Source: an uncultured Sphingomonadaceae bacterium
Lineage (GTDB): Bacteria > Pseudomonadota > Alphaproteobacteria > Sphingomonadales > Sphingomonadaceae
Direction of reading: 5' to 3'
Assembly: GCA_947497455.1 (NCBI GenBank)
Contig: CANMGU010000002.1
Coordinates: 776,506 to 840,505 of the forward strand
Length of the DNA: 64,000 nucleotides
A program made the position numbers and the translations under genes. Below, one piece after another: positions 1-7,811 of the stretch. The notes beneath the pieces were generated by a model that worked only from the letters and a program-made list of their open reading frames with translations, was not told the DNA's origin and ran no database searches. Each line of letters begins with the position of its first letter. Positions within the stretch are counted from its first letter, which is position 1.

Positions 1-290
1 AATTCCCGGCATCCGCTTTCCACCGGAACAATCTTGGCCAGCTTGCCATTTGGAGTGACCAGTATTGCAGCTTCGATTCTGGCATGGACCCATTGCTGAT
101 CAGTCGGCAGTTTGCATTTGGCTTTCTTGGCAGCACGTTCCGCTGCTAGCTCATGACGCGCCGCATAGTAGATTGGCTTGGTAAACTGCACCGTTTTCAA
201 AGCTGAATAATCCGCTGGCATAGCAGAGGCAATATCACCATCTTGTGTAGCGGTGCTGGCGAGAGCCATGGCAAGAAGAAGATCAATCAT
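1..290 (-). CDS. Hypothetical exported protein, C-terminus cut by window edge
   Basis: Only the first 96 codons are visible; the gene runs off the left edge. It starts with ATG at 290 behind an AGGAAT ribosome site, 35 nt after the dut stop, so it is probably the last visible member of the ubiE-ubiB-coaBC-dut run. The N-terminus (MIDLLLAMALASTA) is a short hydrophobic stretch that may be a signal peptide or anchor. The visible part carries two cysteines (C59 and C94). The stretch LVTPNGKLAKIVPVESGC loosely recalls the strand pattern of TonB C-terminal domains, but I do not recognise the family and assign no function. Confidence 0.6.
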   Translation of the reverse strand, partial: MIDLLLAMALASTATQDGDIASAMPADYSALKTVQFTKPIYYAARHELAAERAAKKAKCKLPTDQQWVHARIEAAILVTPNGKLAKIVPVESGCRE

Positions 291-325
291 AGGTCATTCC
301 TTTCTAAGAGATTTCCAGTTTGAAT

Positions 326-772
326 TTATACACCGGTGGAACCAAAACCACCAGAACCTCGTTCAGTTTTATTGAGATCGGCTACTTCCACGAGATTTCC
401 ACGTTGTACAGGTGCCACAATAATCTGAGCAATTCGGTCACCGCGATTGATGACAAAGTCTTCGTCGCCAAGATTGGCAAGGATCACCTTTATCTCGCCA
501 CGGTAGTCGCTATCGATCGTTCCAGGTGTATTGAGCACGGAAATTCCTTGCTTCAGCGCCAAACCAGATCGCGGGCGCACCTGCACTTCATAGCCTTCCG
601 GAATGGCGAAAGCGAAACCGGTTCCGACCAAACCGCGCTTTCCCGGAGCGATAGAGGTCGCTTCGGCTGCACGGACATCCATGCCAGCAGAGCCGCTGGT
701 CTCGTAACCGGGCAAAGGCAAGTCGCCAGCCCCATCTAACCGTTTCACCTCTATCTCTATTGGTTCAAACAT
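326..772 (-). CDS. dut: Deoxyuridine 5'-triphosphate nucleotidohydrolase (dUTPase)
   Basis: Hydrolyses dUTP to dUMP and pyrophosphate, keeping uracil out of DNA and feeding thymidylate synthesis; trimeric cytosolic enzyme. All five trimeric dUTPase motifs are visible in the 148-aa product: GSAGMDVRA (about 27-35), RPRSGLA (66-72), [11 protein letters not shown] (84-94, catalytic Asp87), RGDRIAQ, and the C-terminal [10 protein letters not shown] loop. I chose the ATG at 772 (MFEPIEIEV), not the in-frame ATG at 793, because GAGGGA lies at good distance upstream and the longer form would overlap coaBC. The gap to the coaBC stop is 7 nt, so the two are co-transcribed. Length is normal for the family. 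Confidence 0.97.
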   Translation of the reverse strand: MFEPIEIEVKRLDGAGDLPLPGYETSGSAGMDVRAAEATSIAPGKRGLVGTGFAFAIPEGYEVQVRPRSGLALKQGISVLNTPGTIDSDYRGEIKVILANLGDEDFVINRGDRIAQIIVAPVQRGNLVEVADLNKTERGSGGFGSTGV

Positions 773-779
773 TCGTCCC

Positions 780-2051
780 TCAAATTTCTTCAATGATTTT
801 GCTGATCAGACGCCGGGCAACCTCTGGTTTGGGAAGGCGTTCCCAGATTTCGGTACCGTCAGAGGTAACAATATGCACACTGTTTTCTGCGCCGCCCATG
901 ACGTCACCCGATACATCATTAGCAACAATCCAGTCGCAACCCTTCTTGGCCAGCTTCGCACGGGCGTGCTCTTCGATTTTCTCGGTTTCGGCGGCAAAGC
1001 CTATTAGCAAATCTGGACGGTTCTCGTGCGTTGCGAGGCCCGCCAATATATCCGGATTCTCAACCAGCGCCAGCGGTGCGGGTTCATCGCCCTTTTGCTT
1101 TTTTATCTTCTGATCCGAACGTGCGTCTGCCCGCCAGTCGGCGACGGCGGCTACCATGATCGCAACATCGGAAGGCAGAGCGTCGTGCACGGCTGCTTTC
1201 ATTTCCAAGGCGGTTTCGACATCGACTCGCATTACCCCCGCCGGGGTTGGAAGGTGAACTGGCCCAGCCACCAAAGTCACTTGCGCGCCGGCTGAGGCCG
1301 CCGCTGCAGCAATGGCAAAGCCCTGACGGCCAGACGATCGGTTGGCAATATAGCGCACTGGGTCAATCGGTTCGCGCGTTGGGCCTGCGGTGACGAGCAC
1401 ATGTTTTCCGTGAAGCGGTCGATGCTGGTCGGGTGCAAAAGCAGGTTGACCTTCCAGTGGGTTGCGACCGAGTTCATTTTCACCAATGAGGGCAGATGGT
1501 TCAGCATCGTCGTCGAGATGACGCATGATCTCGGTCATTACAGCAGGCGGTTCGGGCAAGCGGCCCGGTCCGAACTCGCCGCAAGCCATGTCCCCTTCGT
1601 CGGGCGGCATGACAATGACACCGTCGGTGCGGAGTTGTTCGATATTGCGCTGGGTTGCAGGATGATCCCACATGCGCACGTTCATCGCCGGCACGGCCAG
1701 CACCTGGGTGTCGGTGGCAAGAAGCAGGGTGGTGGCGAGATCATCGGCAATCCCGCCCGCCATTTTGGCCATCAGATTAGCTGTTGCTGGACAGACAACG
1801 ATCAAGTCCGCCTCGCGAGACAATTGGATATGACCCATTTCGGTCTCGTCTTTCAGCGACCAAAGCGTTGTGTGCACTTCATTTTCGGAAAGTGCCGCTA
1901 GTGTCATGGGCGTGACAAATTGCGCGCCTGATTCGGTGAGAACACAGCGTACCGTCATACCAGCCTTCTTGATCAACCGGATCAGTTCACTGGCCTTATA
2001 GGCGGCAATACCGCCACCTATGATCAGCAGGATATGTCGGGATTTTGTCAT
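780..2051 (-). CDS. coaBC: Bifunctional phosphopantothenoylcysteine decarboxylase / phosphopantothenate-cysteine ligase
   Basis: Two consecutive steps of coenzyme A synthesis: ligation of cysteine to 4'-phosphopantothenate (CoaB) and decarboxylation to 4'-phosphopantetheine (CoaC). The 423-aa product has the FMN-dependent CoaC domain first ([11 protein letters not shown] at the start, [26 protein letters not shown], and the Cys-containing lid [13 protein letters not shown]). The CoaB domain begins near [19 protein letters not shown] and ends in an NDVSG/[11 protein letters not shown] C-terminus. The start at 2051 overlaps the ubiB stop in an ATGA arrangement, which is a better start than the in-frame ATG at 2129 that would lie inside ubiB. 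This implies translational coupling. Confidence 0.96.
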   Translation of the reverse strand: MTKSRHILLIIGGGIAAYKASELIRLIKKAGMTVRCVLTESGAQFVTPMTLAALSENEVHTTLWSLKDETEMGHIQLSREADLIVVCPATANLMAKMAGGIADDLATTLLLATDTQVLAVPAMNVRMWDHPATQRNIEQLRTDGVIVMPPDEGDMACGEFGPGRLPEPPAVMTEIMRHLDDDAEPSALIGENELGRNPLEGQPAFAPDQHRPLHGKHVLVTAGPTREPIDPVRYIANRSSGRQGFAIAAAAASAGAQVTLVAGPVHLPTPAGVMRVDVETALEMKAAVHDALPSDVAIMVAAVADWRADARSDQKIKKQKGDEPAPLALVENPDILAGLATHENRPDLLIGFAAETEKIEEHARAKLAKKGCDWIVANDVSGDVMGGAENSVHIVTSDGTEIWERLPKPEVARRLISKIIEEI

Positions 2052-3613
2052 AGCCAGTTTTGTCCCCACATCCATAGCGCCCCAGCGCCTGCCGATGCGG
2101 CTATAACAGCTGTCAGGGCATAACGCCAAAATCCTCCATTCTGTCCGGGTTTGCGACGTTCCCAGATTAGCTCCACATCGGCCACTGGCGGAGGCGGTGG
2201 AGCGCCGCCTTGACGCGGAAGCTGCTGATCCAACCGGCGGACAATGTCAGGCAACATCAATAATGTATCCATATCCGAATTGATCCTATCGGCAATCGCT
2301 GCCTCTGGCCCCAATTCGCCGCGGATCCAGTTTTTCACATAAGGTCCACTGGCATCCCACATATTGATGCCAGGATTAAGGTCGGTGGCAATGCCTTCGA
2401 CCATTACCATAGTTTTTTGAAGCAGCAGAAGATGCGGCTGGGTTTCCATGTCGAAATCGCGGGTAATCGCGAACAGGCCATCGAGCATATCGCCGACAGA
2501 AAGCTCGCTGACCGGTTTGCCGCGCATTGGCTCACCAACCGCGCGCAAAGCTGTCGCAAAATCTTCCATATTATGGTGATCGGGCACATATTGTGCCTCG
2601 AAATGGATTTCTGCCACGCGCTTATAATTGCCGGTCGTAAGACCATAAAGAATCTCGGCCAACCAGAAGCGCGCCTTGCGGTTGATTCGGCCCATGATGC
2701 CAAAGTCGATGGCAACGATCGTCCCATCTGCTTTCACGAACAAATTGCCCTGATGCATATCGGCGTGGAAATAACCGGCCTCGATGGCTTGTTTCAGAAA
2801 GGTGTGGACCAGCCGGTTTGCAATATCGTTGAGATCGTGGCCCGCACTTATCAGGTCATCGCGACGCGATATTTTGATGCCGTCAACCCAGTCTAGCGTG
2901 AGCACGCGCCCCGATGTCCGGTCCCAATCTATTGCTGGAATCTCGAACTGCTCGACATTGGCCATATGCTCAGTGAGTTCGGATGCCGATGCTGCTTCTC
3001 GGCGCAGGTCAAGTTCGCGCATGGTCCAGCGGCGGAAATTGGCAATAACCAGCTGTGGACGCAGCCGTTTGGCCTCGCCGCCAAAGGCTTCAAGATGGGC
3101 CGCCGCCCATTCATAGGTTTCAATATCGGCGGTGAATTTTTTGATAATACCCGGGCGCAGCACTTTGACCGCAACGTCCTTGCCTTCGATGGTGGTCGCA
3201 CGGTGGACCTGGGCAATGGATGCCGCACCGACAGGTTCGGGGTCGATATGGCTGTAAAGCGCATCAATGGGTTTGCCGAGGCTTGCCTCGATTTCTTCTG
3301 CGATTTTTTCAAAGGCAACCGGTGGCAAATTGTCCTGCAACTGGAGCAAGTCACGGGCCGCTTCTTCGCCAATAATGTCGGGGCGCGTTGCCAGTGTCTG
3401 GCCAAGCTTGATCGCGGCAGGGCCAATGGCTTGCAATGCGGCGGAATAATTAGGCGTCTTCGGCTGGATCGTTCCTAGCCGCGCAATCCGGAAGAGGCGA
3501 CGCACTTGTGGCGGTGTCGTCTTGTGCTTTTCTATGTCGCGCAGTGCGCCATGTTTGGCCAGCGTACGGCCCCATTTGAGCAAGCGAAAGATATGGGTTC
3601 GGGATGATGTCAT
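2048..3613 (-). CDS. ubiB: UbiB-family protein (ABC1/ADCK atypical kinase fold), ubiquinone biosynthesis
   Basis: Member of the UbiB/ADCK family of atypical kinase-like ATPases needed for ubiquinone production; it is membrane-associated and supports the Ubi hydroxylation complex and is not a classical protein kinase. Visible family motifs: the KxGQ motif in AIKLGQTLATRPDI (near residue 70), the Ala-rich loop GAASIAQVHRA, HADMHQGNLFV in the catalytic loop position, and IDFGIMG as the metal-binding DFG. The C-terminal 25 residues form a hydrophobic segment (YALTAVIAASAGAGALWMW), the usual membrane anchor. I use the ATG at 3613 (MTSSRTHIF, 521 aa); the ATG at 3655 would overlap ubiE. It follows ubiE by 13 nt and overlaps coaBC by 4 nt. 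Confidence 0.93.
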   Translation of the reverse strand: MTSSRTHIFRLLKWGRTLAKHGALRDIEKHKTTPPQVRRLFRIARLGTIQPKTPNYSAALQAIGPAAIKLGQTLATRPDIIGEEAARDLLQLQDNLPPVAFEKIAEEIEASLGKPIDALYSHIDPEPVGAASIAQVHRATTIEGKDVAVKVLRPGIIKKFTADIETYEWAAAHLEAFGGEAKRLRPQLVIANFRRWTMRELDLRREAASASELTEHMANVEQFEIPAIDWDRTSGRVLTLDWVDGIKISRRDDLISAGHDLNDIANRLVHTFLKQAIEAGYFHADMHQGNLFVKADGTIVAIDFGIMGRINRKARFWLAEILYGLTTGNYKRVAEIHFEAQYVPDHHNMEDFATALRAVGEPMRGKPVSELSVGDMLDGLFAITRDFDMETQPHLLLLQKTMVMVEGIATDLNPGINMWDASGPYVKNWIRGELGPEAAIADRINSDMDTLLMLPDIVRRLDQQLPRQGGAPPPPPVADVELIWERRKPGQNGGFWRYALTAVIAASAGAGALWMWGQNWL

Positions 3614-3626
3614 GTCAGATAGGTGC

Positions 3627-4364
3627 TCAGGCTTTCCAGCCGCTATGGATGGCAACCAAACCGCCCATCATCGGTTCAACCTTGGTCTGTGCAAAACCCG
3701 CATCCTCAATCATGCCACGAAATTTCTCCATCGGTGGAAACCGGTCAATAGATTCGGCCAGATAGCGATAGCTGTCTTCATCATCTGCCACGGCTTTGCC
3801 GATTTTTGGCAAAACTCTATGTGAGTAGAAATCATAGACCTTGTCAAAACCCGGCCACAGCGTCTTGGAAAATTCCATGCAGTAAAAGCGCCCGCCATAG
3901 CGCAAGACGCGATGTGCTTCGGCCAACGCCTTTTCAATATGGGTGACGTTGCGAATACCAAAGACAATCGTATAGGCGTCGAAATGGGCGTCAGGGAAGT
4001 TTAACTCTTCCGCATTCTGTTCGCTCCAGACCAGTCGGCCTTCTCCTTTTTTGATCGCGCGGTCGAGCCCTTCGGAGAGCATATCTGGGTTGATATCGGC
4101 CACCGTTATATTGGCTCCGCTGTCGACCATACGAAACGCAATATCACCGGTACCGCCAGCCATATCGAGAATTTCTTCGCCTGCGCGTGGTTTCACCCGA
4201 CGAACAAAACGATCCTTCCACAGGCGATGGGTGCCCGCGCTCATGGCATCGTTCATCACATCATATTTGCTCGCGACGCTGGAAAAGACCTGACCGACGC
4301 GGCCAACTTTTTCGTCTTCATCCACCTCTTCATAGCCGAAGGAGACTGTCTTGGTTTCAATCAT
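3627..4364 (-). CDS. ubiE: Ubiquinone (and menaquinone) biosynthesis C-methyltransferase
   Basis: SAM-dependent methyltransferase that C-methylates the 2-polyprenyl-6-methoxy-benzoquinol intermediate. The 245-aa product shows the N-terminal VGQVFSSVASKYDVMNDAMS signature, SAM-binding motif I ILDMAGGTGDIAFRM, IVFGIRNVTHIEKAL, and the conserved C-terminus GGLVAIHSGWKA. The start is the ATG at 4364 (MIETKTVSFGYEEV), giving the usual family length; an upstream in-frame ATG at 4574 would read across the mutM promoter and start. First gene of the leftward ubiE-ubiB-coaBC-dut operon and divergent from mutM, with about 150 bp between the starts. Confidence 0.96.
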   Translation of the reverse strand: MIETKTVSFGYEEVDEDEKVGRVGQVFSSVASKYDVMNDAMSAGTHRLWKDRFVRRVKPRAGEEILDMAGGTGDIAFRMVDSGANITVADINPDMLSEGLDRAIKKGEGRLVWSEQNAEELNFPDAHFDAYTIVFGIRNVTHIEKALAEAHRVLRYGGRFYCMEFSKTLWPGFDKVYDFYSHRVLPKIGKAVADDEDSYRYLAESIDRFPPMEKFRGMIEDAGFAQTKVEPMMGGLVAIHSGWKA

Positions 4365-4512
4365 AAAATTGGCTGCTCGTATCTTTGGAATCGGCCCCTT
4401 AGAATCTGTCCAGGAGCTATTTTCAATGACAAGCATTAGACGACGCTTGGCAGCACTGCAATCACCCTGTAGCTGCTGGACAGAGCGAAATTGCGATATT
4501 TTGAGGGGCATG

Positions 4513-5325
4513 ATGCCGGAATTACCAGAAGTTGAGACCACCGTCGCCGGTTTACGGCCGGTACTGGAGGGCAAAAGACTAACTCTGGTGGAACCACGCC
4601 GGGCCGATCTGCGCCGTCCTATCCCGATCGACCTGCGTCAGCGGATGACAGGGGCGAGGGTGACGCAATTGGCGCGCCGTGCCAAATATGGACTGATCGA
4701 GACGGACCGTGGAGACGTGATGATCTTTCATCTAGGTATGTCGGGACGATGGCGGATTGATCCAGCGGAACTGGAAAAACACGATCATCTGGTGTTGGAA
4801 ACCGAGGAGGATAGGCGGCTGGTGCTCAATGACCCACGGCGCTTTGGTTCTCTGGACCTGGTTCGTGTGGATGAAATGGATCAATATGGGCCGTTCGCTG
4901 TAATGGGCCCGGAGCCTTTGGGAGACGATTTCACCGGTTCCTATCTCAAGGCCGTGACCAAGGATCGCAAGGCACCAATCAAACAATTGCTGCTTGATCA
5001 GCGCAATGTTGCGGGGCTGGGCAATATATATGTGTGTGAGGCGCTACATATGGCAGGAATTTCGCCAAGCCGGATGGGTGGCAATATCTCAAAGCCCCGC
5101 TATGAAAAATTGGTCGTGGCGATCAAACAGGTGCTGGCGTCGGCCATTGCGGCAGGCGGATCATCCTTGCGCGATTTTGTCCAACCGGACGGGGAACTGG
5201 GTTATTTTGCTAAGGAATGGCTGGTTTATGGCCGCGAGGGAGAGGATTGCGCCTGCGGTGCTCCGGTCCTGCGTAAAGTCGATAGTGGTCGATCCACCTT
5301 TTACTGCCGGAAATGCCAGCGCTAA
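4513..5325 (+). CDS. mutM: Formamidopyrimidine-DNA glycosylase
   Basis: Bifunctional glycosylase/AP lyase that removes 8-oxoguanine and ring-opened purines. I chose the second of two adjacent ATGs (4513) because the enzyme needs Pro at residue 2 as the catalytic nucleophile: the product begins MPELPEVETT, with P2 and E3 in place. The helix-two-turn-helix appears as GNIYVCEALHMAGISP and the C-terminal zinc finger ends RSTFYCRKCQR. The first zinc knuckle reads EDCACG, i.e. Cys-x-Cys rather than the textbook Cys-x2-Cys. GAGG at 4504 serves as ribosome site. 270 aa, normal length; divergent from ubiE and followed by rpsT. Confidence 0.96.
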   Translation: MPELPEVETTVAGLRPVLEGKRLTLVEPRRADLRRPIPIDLRQRMTGARVTQLARRAKYGLIETDRGDVMIFHLGMSGRWRIDPAELEKHDHLVLETEEDRRLVLNDPRRFGSLDLVRVDEMDQYGPFAVMGPEPLGDDFTGSYLKAVTKDRKAPIKQLLLDQRNVAGLGNIYVCEALHMAGISPSRMGGNISKPRYEKLVVAIKQVLASAIAAGGSSLRDFVQPDGELGYFAKEWLVYGREGEDCACGAPVLRKVDSGRSTFYCRKCQR

Positions 5326-5354
5326 CGCCCATCTGTACTGGTTTGACTAAGCTA

Positions 5355-5383
5355 TTGACGGGAATCATCTAGGAAGCTAATGA
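5355..5383 (+). promoter_or_regulatory. Putative sigma70-type promoter of rpsT
   Basis: TTGACG at 5355-5360 is followed after 17 bp by TAATGA at 5378-5383, about 70 bp before the rpsT start. The -35 box is close to consensus and the spacing ideal; the -10 is weak, as is common in alphaproteobacteria. Assigned by eye only. Confidence 0.4.
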
Positions 5384-5452
5384 CCGCCGACTTGAGCCGA
5401 TGTTGCATATGCGATTGCCGGCTAACCAGCATTTCAGTTTTGAGGAAATTTC

Positions 5453-5716
5453 ATGGCTAATACGCCGCAAGCAAAGAAACGTATCCGTCGTAACGAGCGC
5501 CGCACGGTCATTAACAAGAACCGGGTGAGCCAGATTCGCACGAAGATCAAGTCCGTTGAGGCGGCTCTGGAAGCAGGCGACAAAGCTGCTGCAACCACCG
5601 CTCTTGCCGCTGTTCAGCCAGAATTGGCGCGTGGTGTGGCACGCGGTGTATTCCATAAGAATACCGCATCACGGAAATTCAGCCGCCTTACAAAACGGGT
5701 TGCTGCGCTGGGATAA
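5453..5716 (+). CDS. rpsT: 30S ribosomal protein S20
   Basis: Small-subunit ribosomal protein that binds the 16S rRNA 5' domain. The 87-aa, Lys/Arg/Ala-rich sequence begins [18 protein letters not shown], with [17 protein letters not shown] near the end, both typical of bS20. GAGGAAAT lies just upstream of the ATG. A canonical intrinsic terminator follows 40 bp after the stop, so rpsT forms a short unit. In alphaproteobacteria rpsT commonly sits beside dnaA and mutM, as here. Confidence 0.98.
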   Translation: MANTPQAKKRIRRNERRTVINKNRVSQIRTKIKSVEAALEAGDKAAATTALAAVQPELARGVARGVFHKNTASRKFSRLTKRVAALG

Positions 5717-5755
5717 GCGGTTCCGGTTGCGGCCGGATAAATCAAAAAAGAATCA

Positions 5756-5784
5756 CCCGCCCGGTTTCTGGCGGGTTTTCTTTT
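5756..5784 (+). terminator. Intrinsic terminator of rpsT
   Basis: A perfect 6-bp GC stem, CCCGCC (5756-5761) and GGCGGG (5770-5775), with an 8-nt loop is followed by TTTTCTTTT (5776-5784). It lies 40 bp after the rpsT stop and just before the end of the convergent regulator gene. Confidence 0.9.
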
Positions 5785-5791
5785 GCCCGAA

Positions 5792-6793
5792 TCAAATGAG
5801 CATCAATCCGCTGCGGCGAATCATGGCAAAAAAACCGTCCATGCCAGCGGCGGTTTCGTCACTCATCTCAATAAATATGCGTCGACCATCCTCTTGATCC
5901 GCTTTGCGGACGAATATTTTCTCTCTGGTCATGCTCTTGATCCAGCGCAAAGCCGTTGTCGGTGGAACGTTCGCTGCGATACACAGGCTGGATACTGACA
6001 CTTTAGTACCTTCGATTTGTGAGGCCATGAGGTCGAGCAGCATGTCCCAGGCGGGATCGGCAAAAAGTTCGGAATCAAAATATTCATCGCGCAATCGCCG
6101 AGCCTTGATCAGGCCGCGCACTTCCGTGGCAGATATCGGATGTGCTTGGCGACCAGGAGCTTCGTTACCTGTATCGTCCAACGGCTGATCCGGCGATGGC
6201 ATCGGTTTGAAACTGACTGGCGAGTCTGTACTATCTGCCTCCGCTTCGTGAGACGAGCTATCGATCAGGGATTGTTCCGCCCCAGATTGATCTGTCGCCG
6301 ATAATCGGACGAGCGCCTTGGCAACCCGCTCGACATCGATTGAGATGTTCTTGAGATCCGAGAGATCAATTTTGTCCCTGTCAGCGAAGAGACTGCTAAT
6401 GGGTTGCTTGGTCCGATGTTCGAGGGAAACAAACAGTTCCGCGACGCTGTCGCTCAGCAGATGTTCGACATTGGGGTAGGCAACGGCCGCTAATGTGAAG
6501 TCGAGCAGATCCAGATTGGTGCGAATGAGCAAGGGCAGGCTTGCACCTTCACAGAAGTCCTCAACCTTGCCCAAAGCTGTTTCCTGGATTTTGTCCCACT
6601 CTGTAATGTGAATGACGATAGCCGCGATACTGGATGTTTGGTCGAGACTATCCGCTGTGAACTCCATGGCCAGTGGCATGCAATGTCCACCGAGCAATTC
6701 GATGGCCTGAATATAGAGGGCACGAAGCTGCGGATCGTCGGATAAAAGGACTATCTGCCCGCCCCAAAGGTTATCGCTGGTGATTTCATCCAT
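5792..6793 (-). CDS. Winged-helix (MarR-like) regulator with a degenerate receiver-like N-terminus
   Basis: 333-aa cytosolic protein, convergent with rpsT. The C-terminal roughly 100 residues (from RLRDEYFDSELFADPAWDML) form a winged helix: VSVSSLCIAANVPPTTALRW is the helix-turn-helix, and KADQEDGRRIFIEMSD looks like the wing that ends MarR-type domains. The N-terminal part (IVLLSDDPQLRALYIQAIEL) has the beta-alpha rhythm of a response-regulator receiver. At the expected phospho-acceptor strand it reads AAIVIHIT, with no Asp, so it is probably not phosphorylated. An acidic linker joins the halves. Proteins with this C-terminus are common in sphingomonads, but I know of no defined target. The start at 6793 (MDEITSDNLW) has no clear competing start. 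Confidence 0.75.
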   Translation of the reverse strand: MDEITSDNLWGGQIVLLSDDPQLRALYIQAIELLGGHCMPLAMEFTADSLDQTSSIAAIVIHITEWDKIQETALGKVEDFCEGASLPLLIRTNLDLLDFTLAAVAYPNVEHLLSDSVAELFVSLEHRTKQPISSLFADRDKIDLSDLKNISIDVERVAKALVRLSATDQSGAEQSLIDSSSHEAEADSTDSPVSFKPMPSPDQPLDDTGNEAPGRQAHPISATEVRGLIKARRLRDEYFDSELFADPAWDMLLDLMASQIEGTKVSVSSLCIAANVPPTTALRWIKSMTREKIFVRKADQEDGRRIFIEMSDETAAGMDGFFAMIRRSGLMLI

Positions 6794-7069
6794 GGCGAAA
6801 TAACTCTTTCATACTATCCGGTAGAAATACTCTGCGTTGTCTAACATCCTGCTTGCTTGCGTCAAAATAATATCGTTGCGTTTGTCAAATGATGTAAAAA
6901 ATACCATCCATTTTAATGAATCTGTGGAGAATAGAATTGCAGAGGATCAAGAAATTTCGTCTAAAAAGTACAAAATTGGCGGTGAGTCGAATTATATAGT
7001 CGTTCAATGGTTGTTCAGTATGATATCAGTAAGATACACACCAGATGGCGGGCAATGGAAGGAATGATG

Positions 7070-7762
7070 ATGACAGTGTCCAAATTTACGGGGCCCAAGA
7101 AATTGAAATTAACAATTTTCGCGCCTCTCGCTGTTCTGGCACTCGGTGCATGTGCGAGCCCGTTTCGTGCAGATGTTCAACGCTTTGAAGCGCTACCGCC
7201 AGCGCAGGGCCAAAGCTTTGCCGTCGTTGCGTCCGATCCGGAATTGTCCGGTGGTATAGAGTTTGCTCAATATGCAGCACTAGTGGAACAGAGGATGACC
7301 GATCTCGGTTATCAGCGCAGCGACGATCCGGCAGAAGCGCAGCTCATTGTCAGCATGGATTATGATGTCGATACCGGACGTGAAAAAGTGGTTGCCGATT
7401 ATGATCCGTTTTTCGCCACCGGTTTTTATGGCCGGCGCGGCGGTTTTTATGGTCGACGTGGAGGCTTTTATGGCCGCCATCGCTATCGTTACGGTTTCCA
7501 CGACCCGTTCCTGTTTGGCGGGCATGGTTTCTCAGGCTATGGCAGCGTGCGAAGTTTTACGGTCTTCACCACTGAGCTGGATTTGAAGATTGACCGACAA
7601 GCCGATGGCGAACGCCTTTTTGAAGGCAAGGCAGAGGCGAGATCACGTTCCAAGAATCTGACCTATCTGGTGCCCAATCTGGTCGAGGCGATGTTTACCG
7701 ACTTCCCTGGCAATAGCGGGGAACGGGTCCGAATCTCAGTGGCGCCGGAAAAGAAACAATAG
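7070..7762 (+). CDS. DUF4136-type lipoprotein with a Gly-Tyr-Arg-rich insert
   Basis: 230-aa putative lipoprotein. A basic N-terminus is followed by a hydrophobic stretch and a lipobox, VLALGACAS, so the mature protein would be lipidated and envelope-anchored. The layout (ADVQRFEALPPAQGQSFAVV near the front, then a VEQRMTDLGYQRSDDPAEAQL helix) fits DUF4136, whose function is unknown. In the middle, three tandem FYGRRGG-like units interrupt the domain, followed by RYRYGFHDPF. Three consecutive ATGs exist (7064, 7067, 7070); I chose 7070 because GGAAGGA at 7057-7063 is then 6 nt away. The gene stands alone and converges on dnaA. Confidence 0.78.
   Translation: MTVSKFTGPKKLKLTIFAPLAVLALGACASPFRADVQRFEALPPAQGQSFAVVASDPELSGGIEFAQYAALVEQRMTDLGYQRSDDPAEAQLIVSMDYDVDTGREKVVADYDPFFATGFYGRRGGFYGRRGGFYGRHRYRYGFHDPFLFGGHGFSGYGSVRSFTVFTTELDLKIDRQADGERLFEGKAEARSRSKNLTYLVPNLVEAMFTDFPGNSGERVRISVAPEKKQ
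7421..7483 (+). repeat. Three tandem 21-bp coding repeats
   Basis: Three in-frame 21-bp units start at 7421, 7442 and 7463, each beginning GGTTTTTATGG or GGCTTTTATGG. They encode the (G)FYGRRGG series of the lipoprotein. The copies differ mainly at third codon positions, which suggests the repeated peptide is maintained. Confidence 0.8.
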
Positions 7763-7811
7763 CCAGCAACAGTCTTCGTAATGCGATGATTTAAGTGCGC
7801 GGTCTGTTCGG

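Noticed and set aside
6837..7067. 76-codon open frame before the DUF4136-type lipoprotein
   Set aside because: AT-rich, low-complexity composition unlike a protein, no ribosome site and no family features; it runs into the promoter region of the lipoprotein gene.
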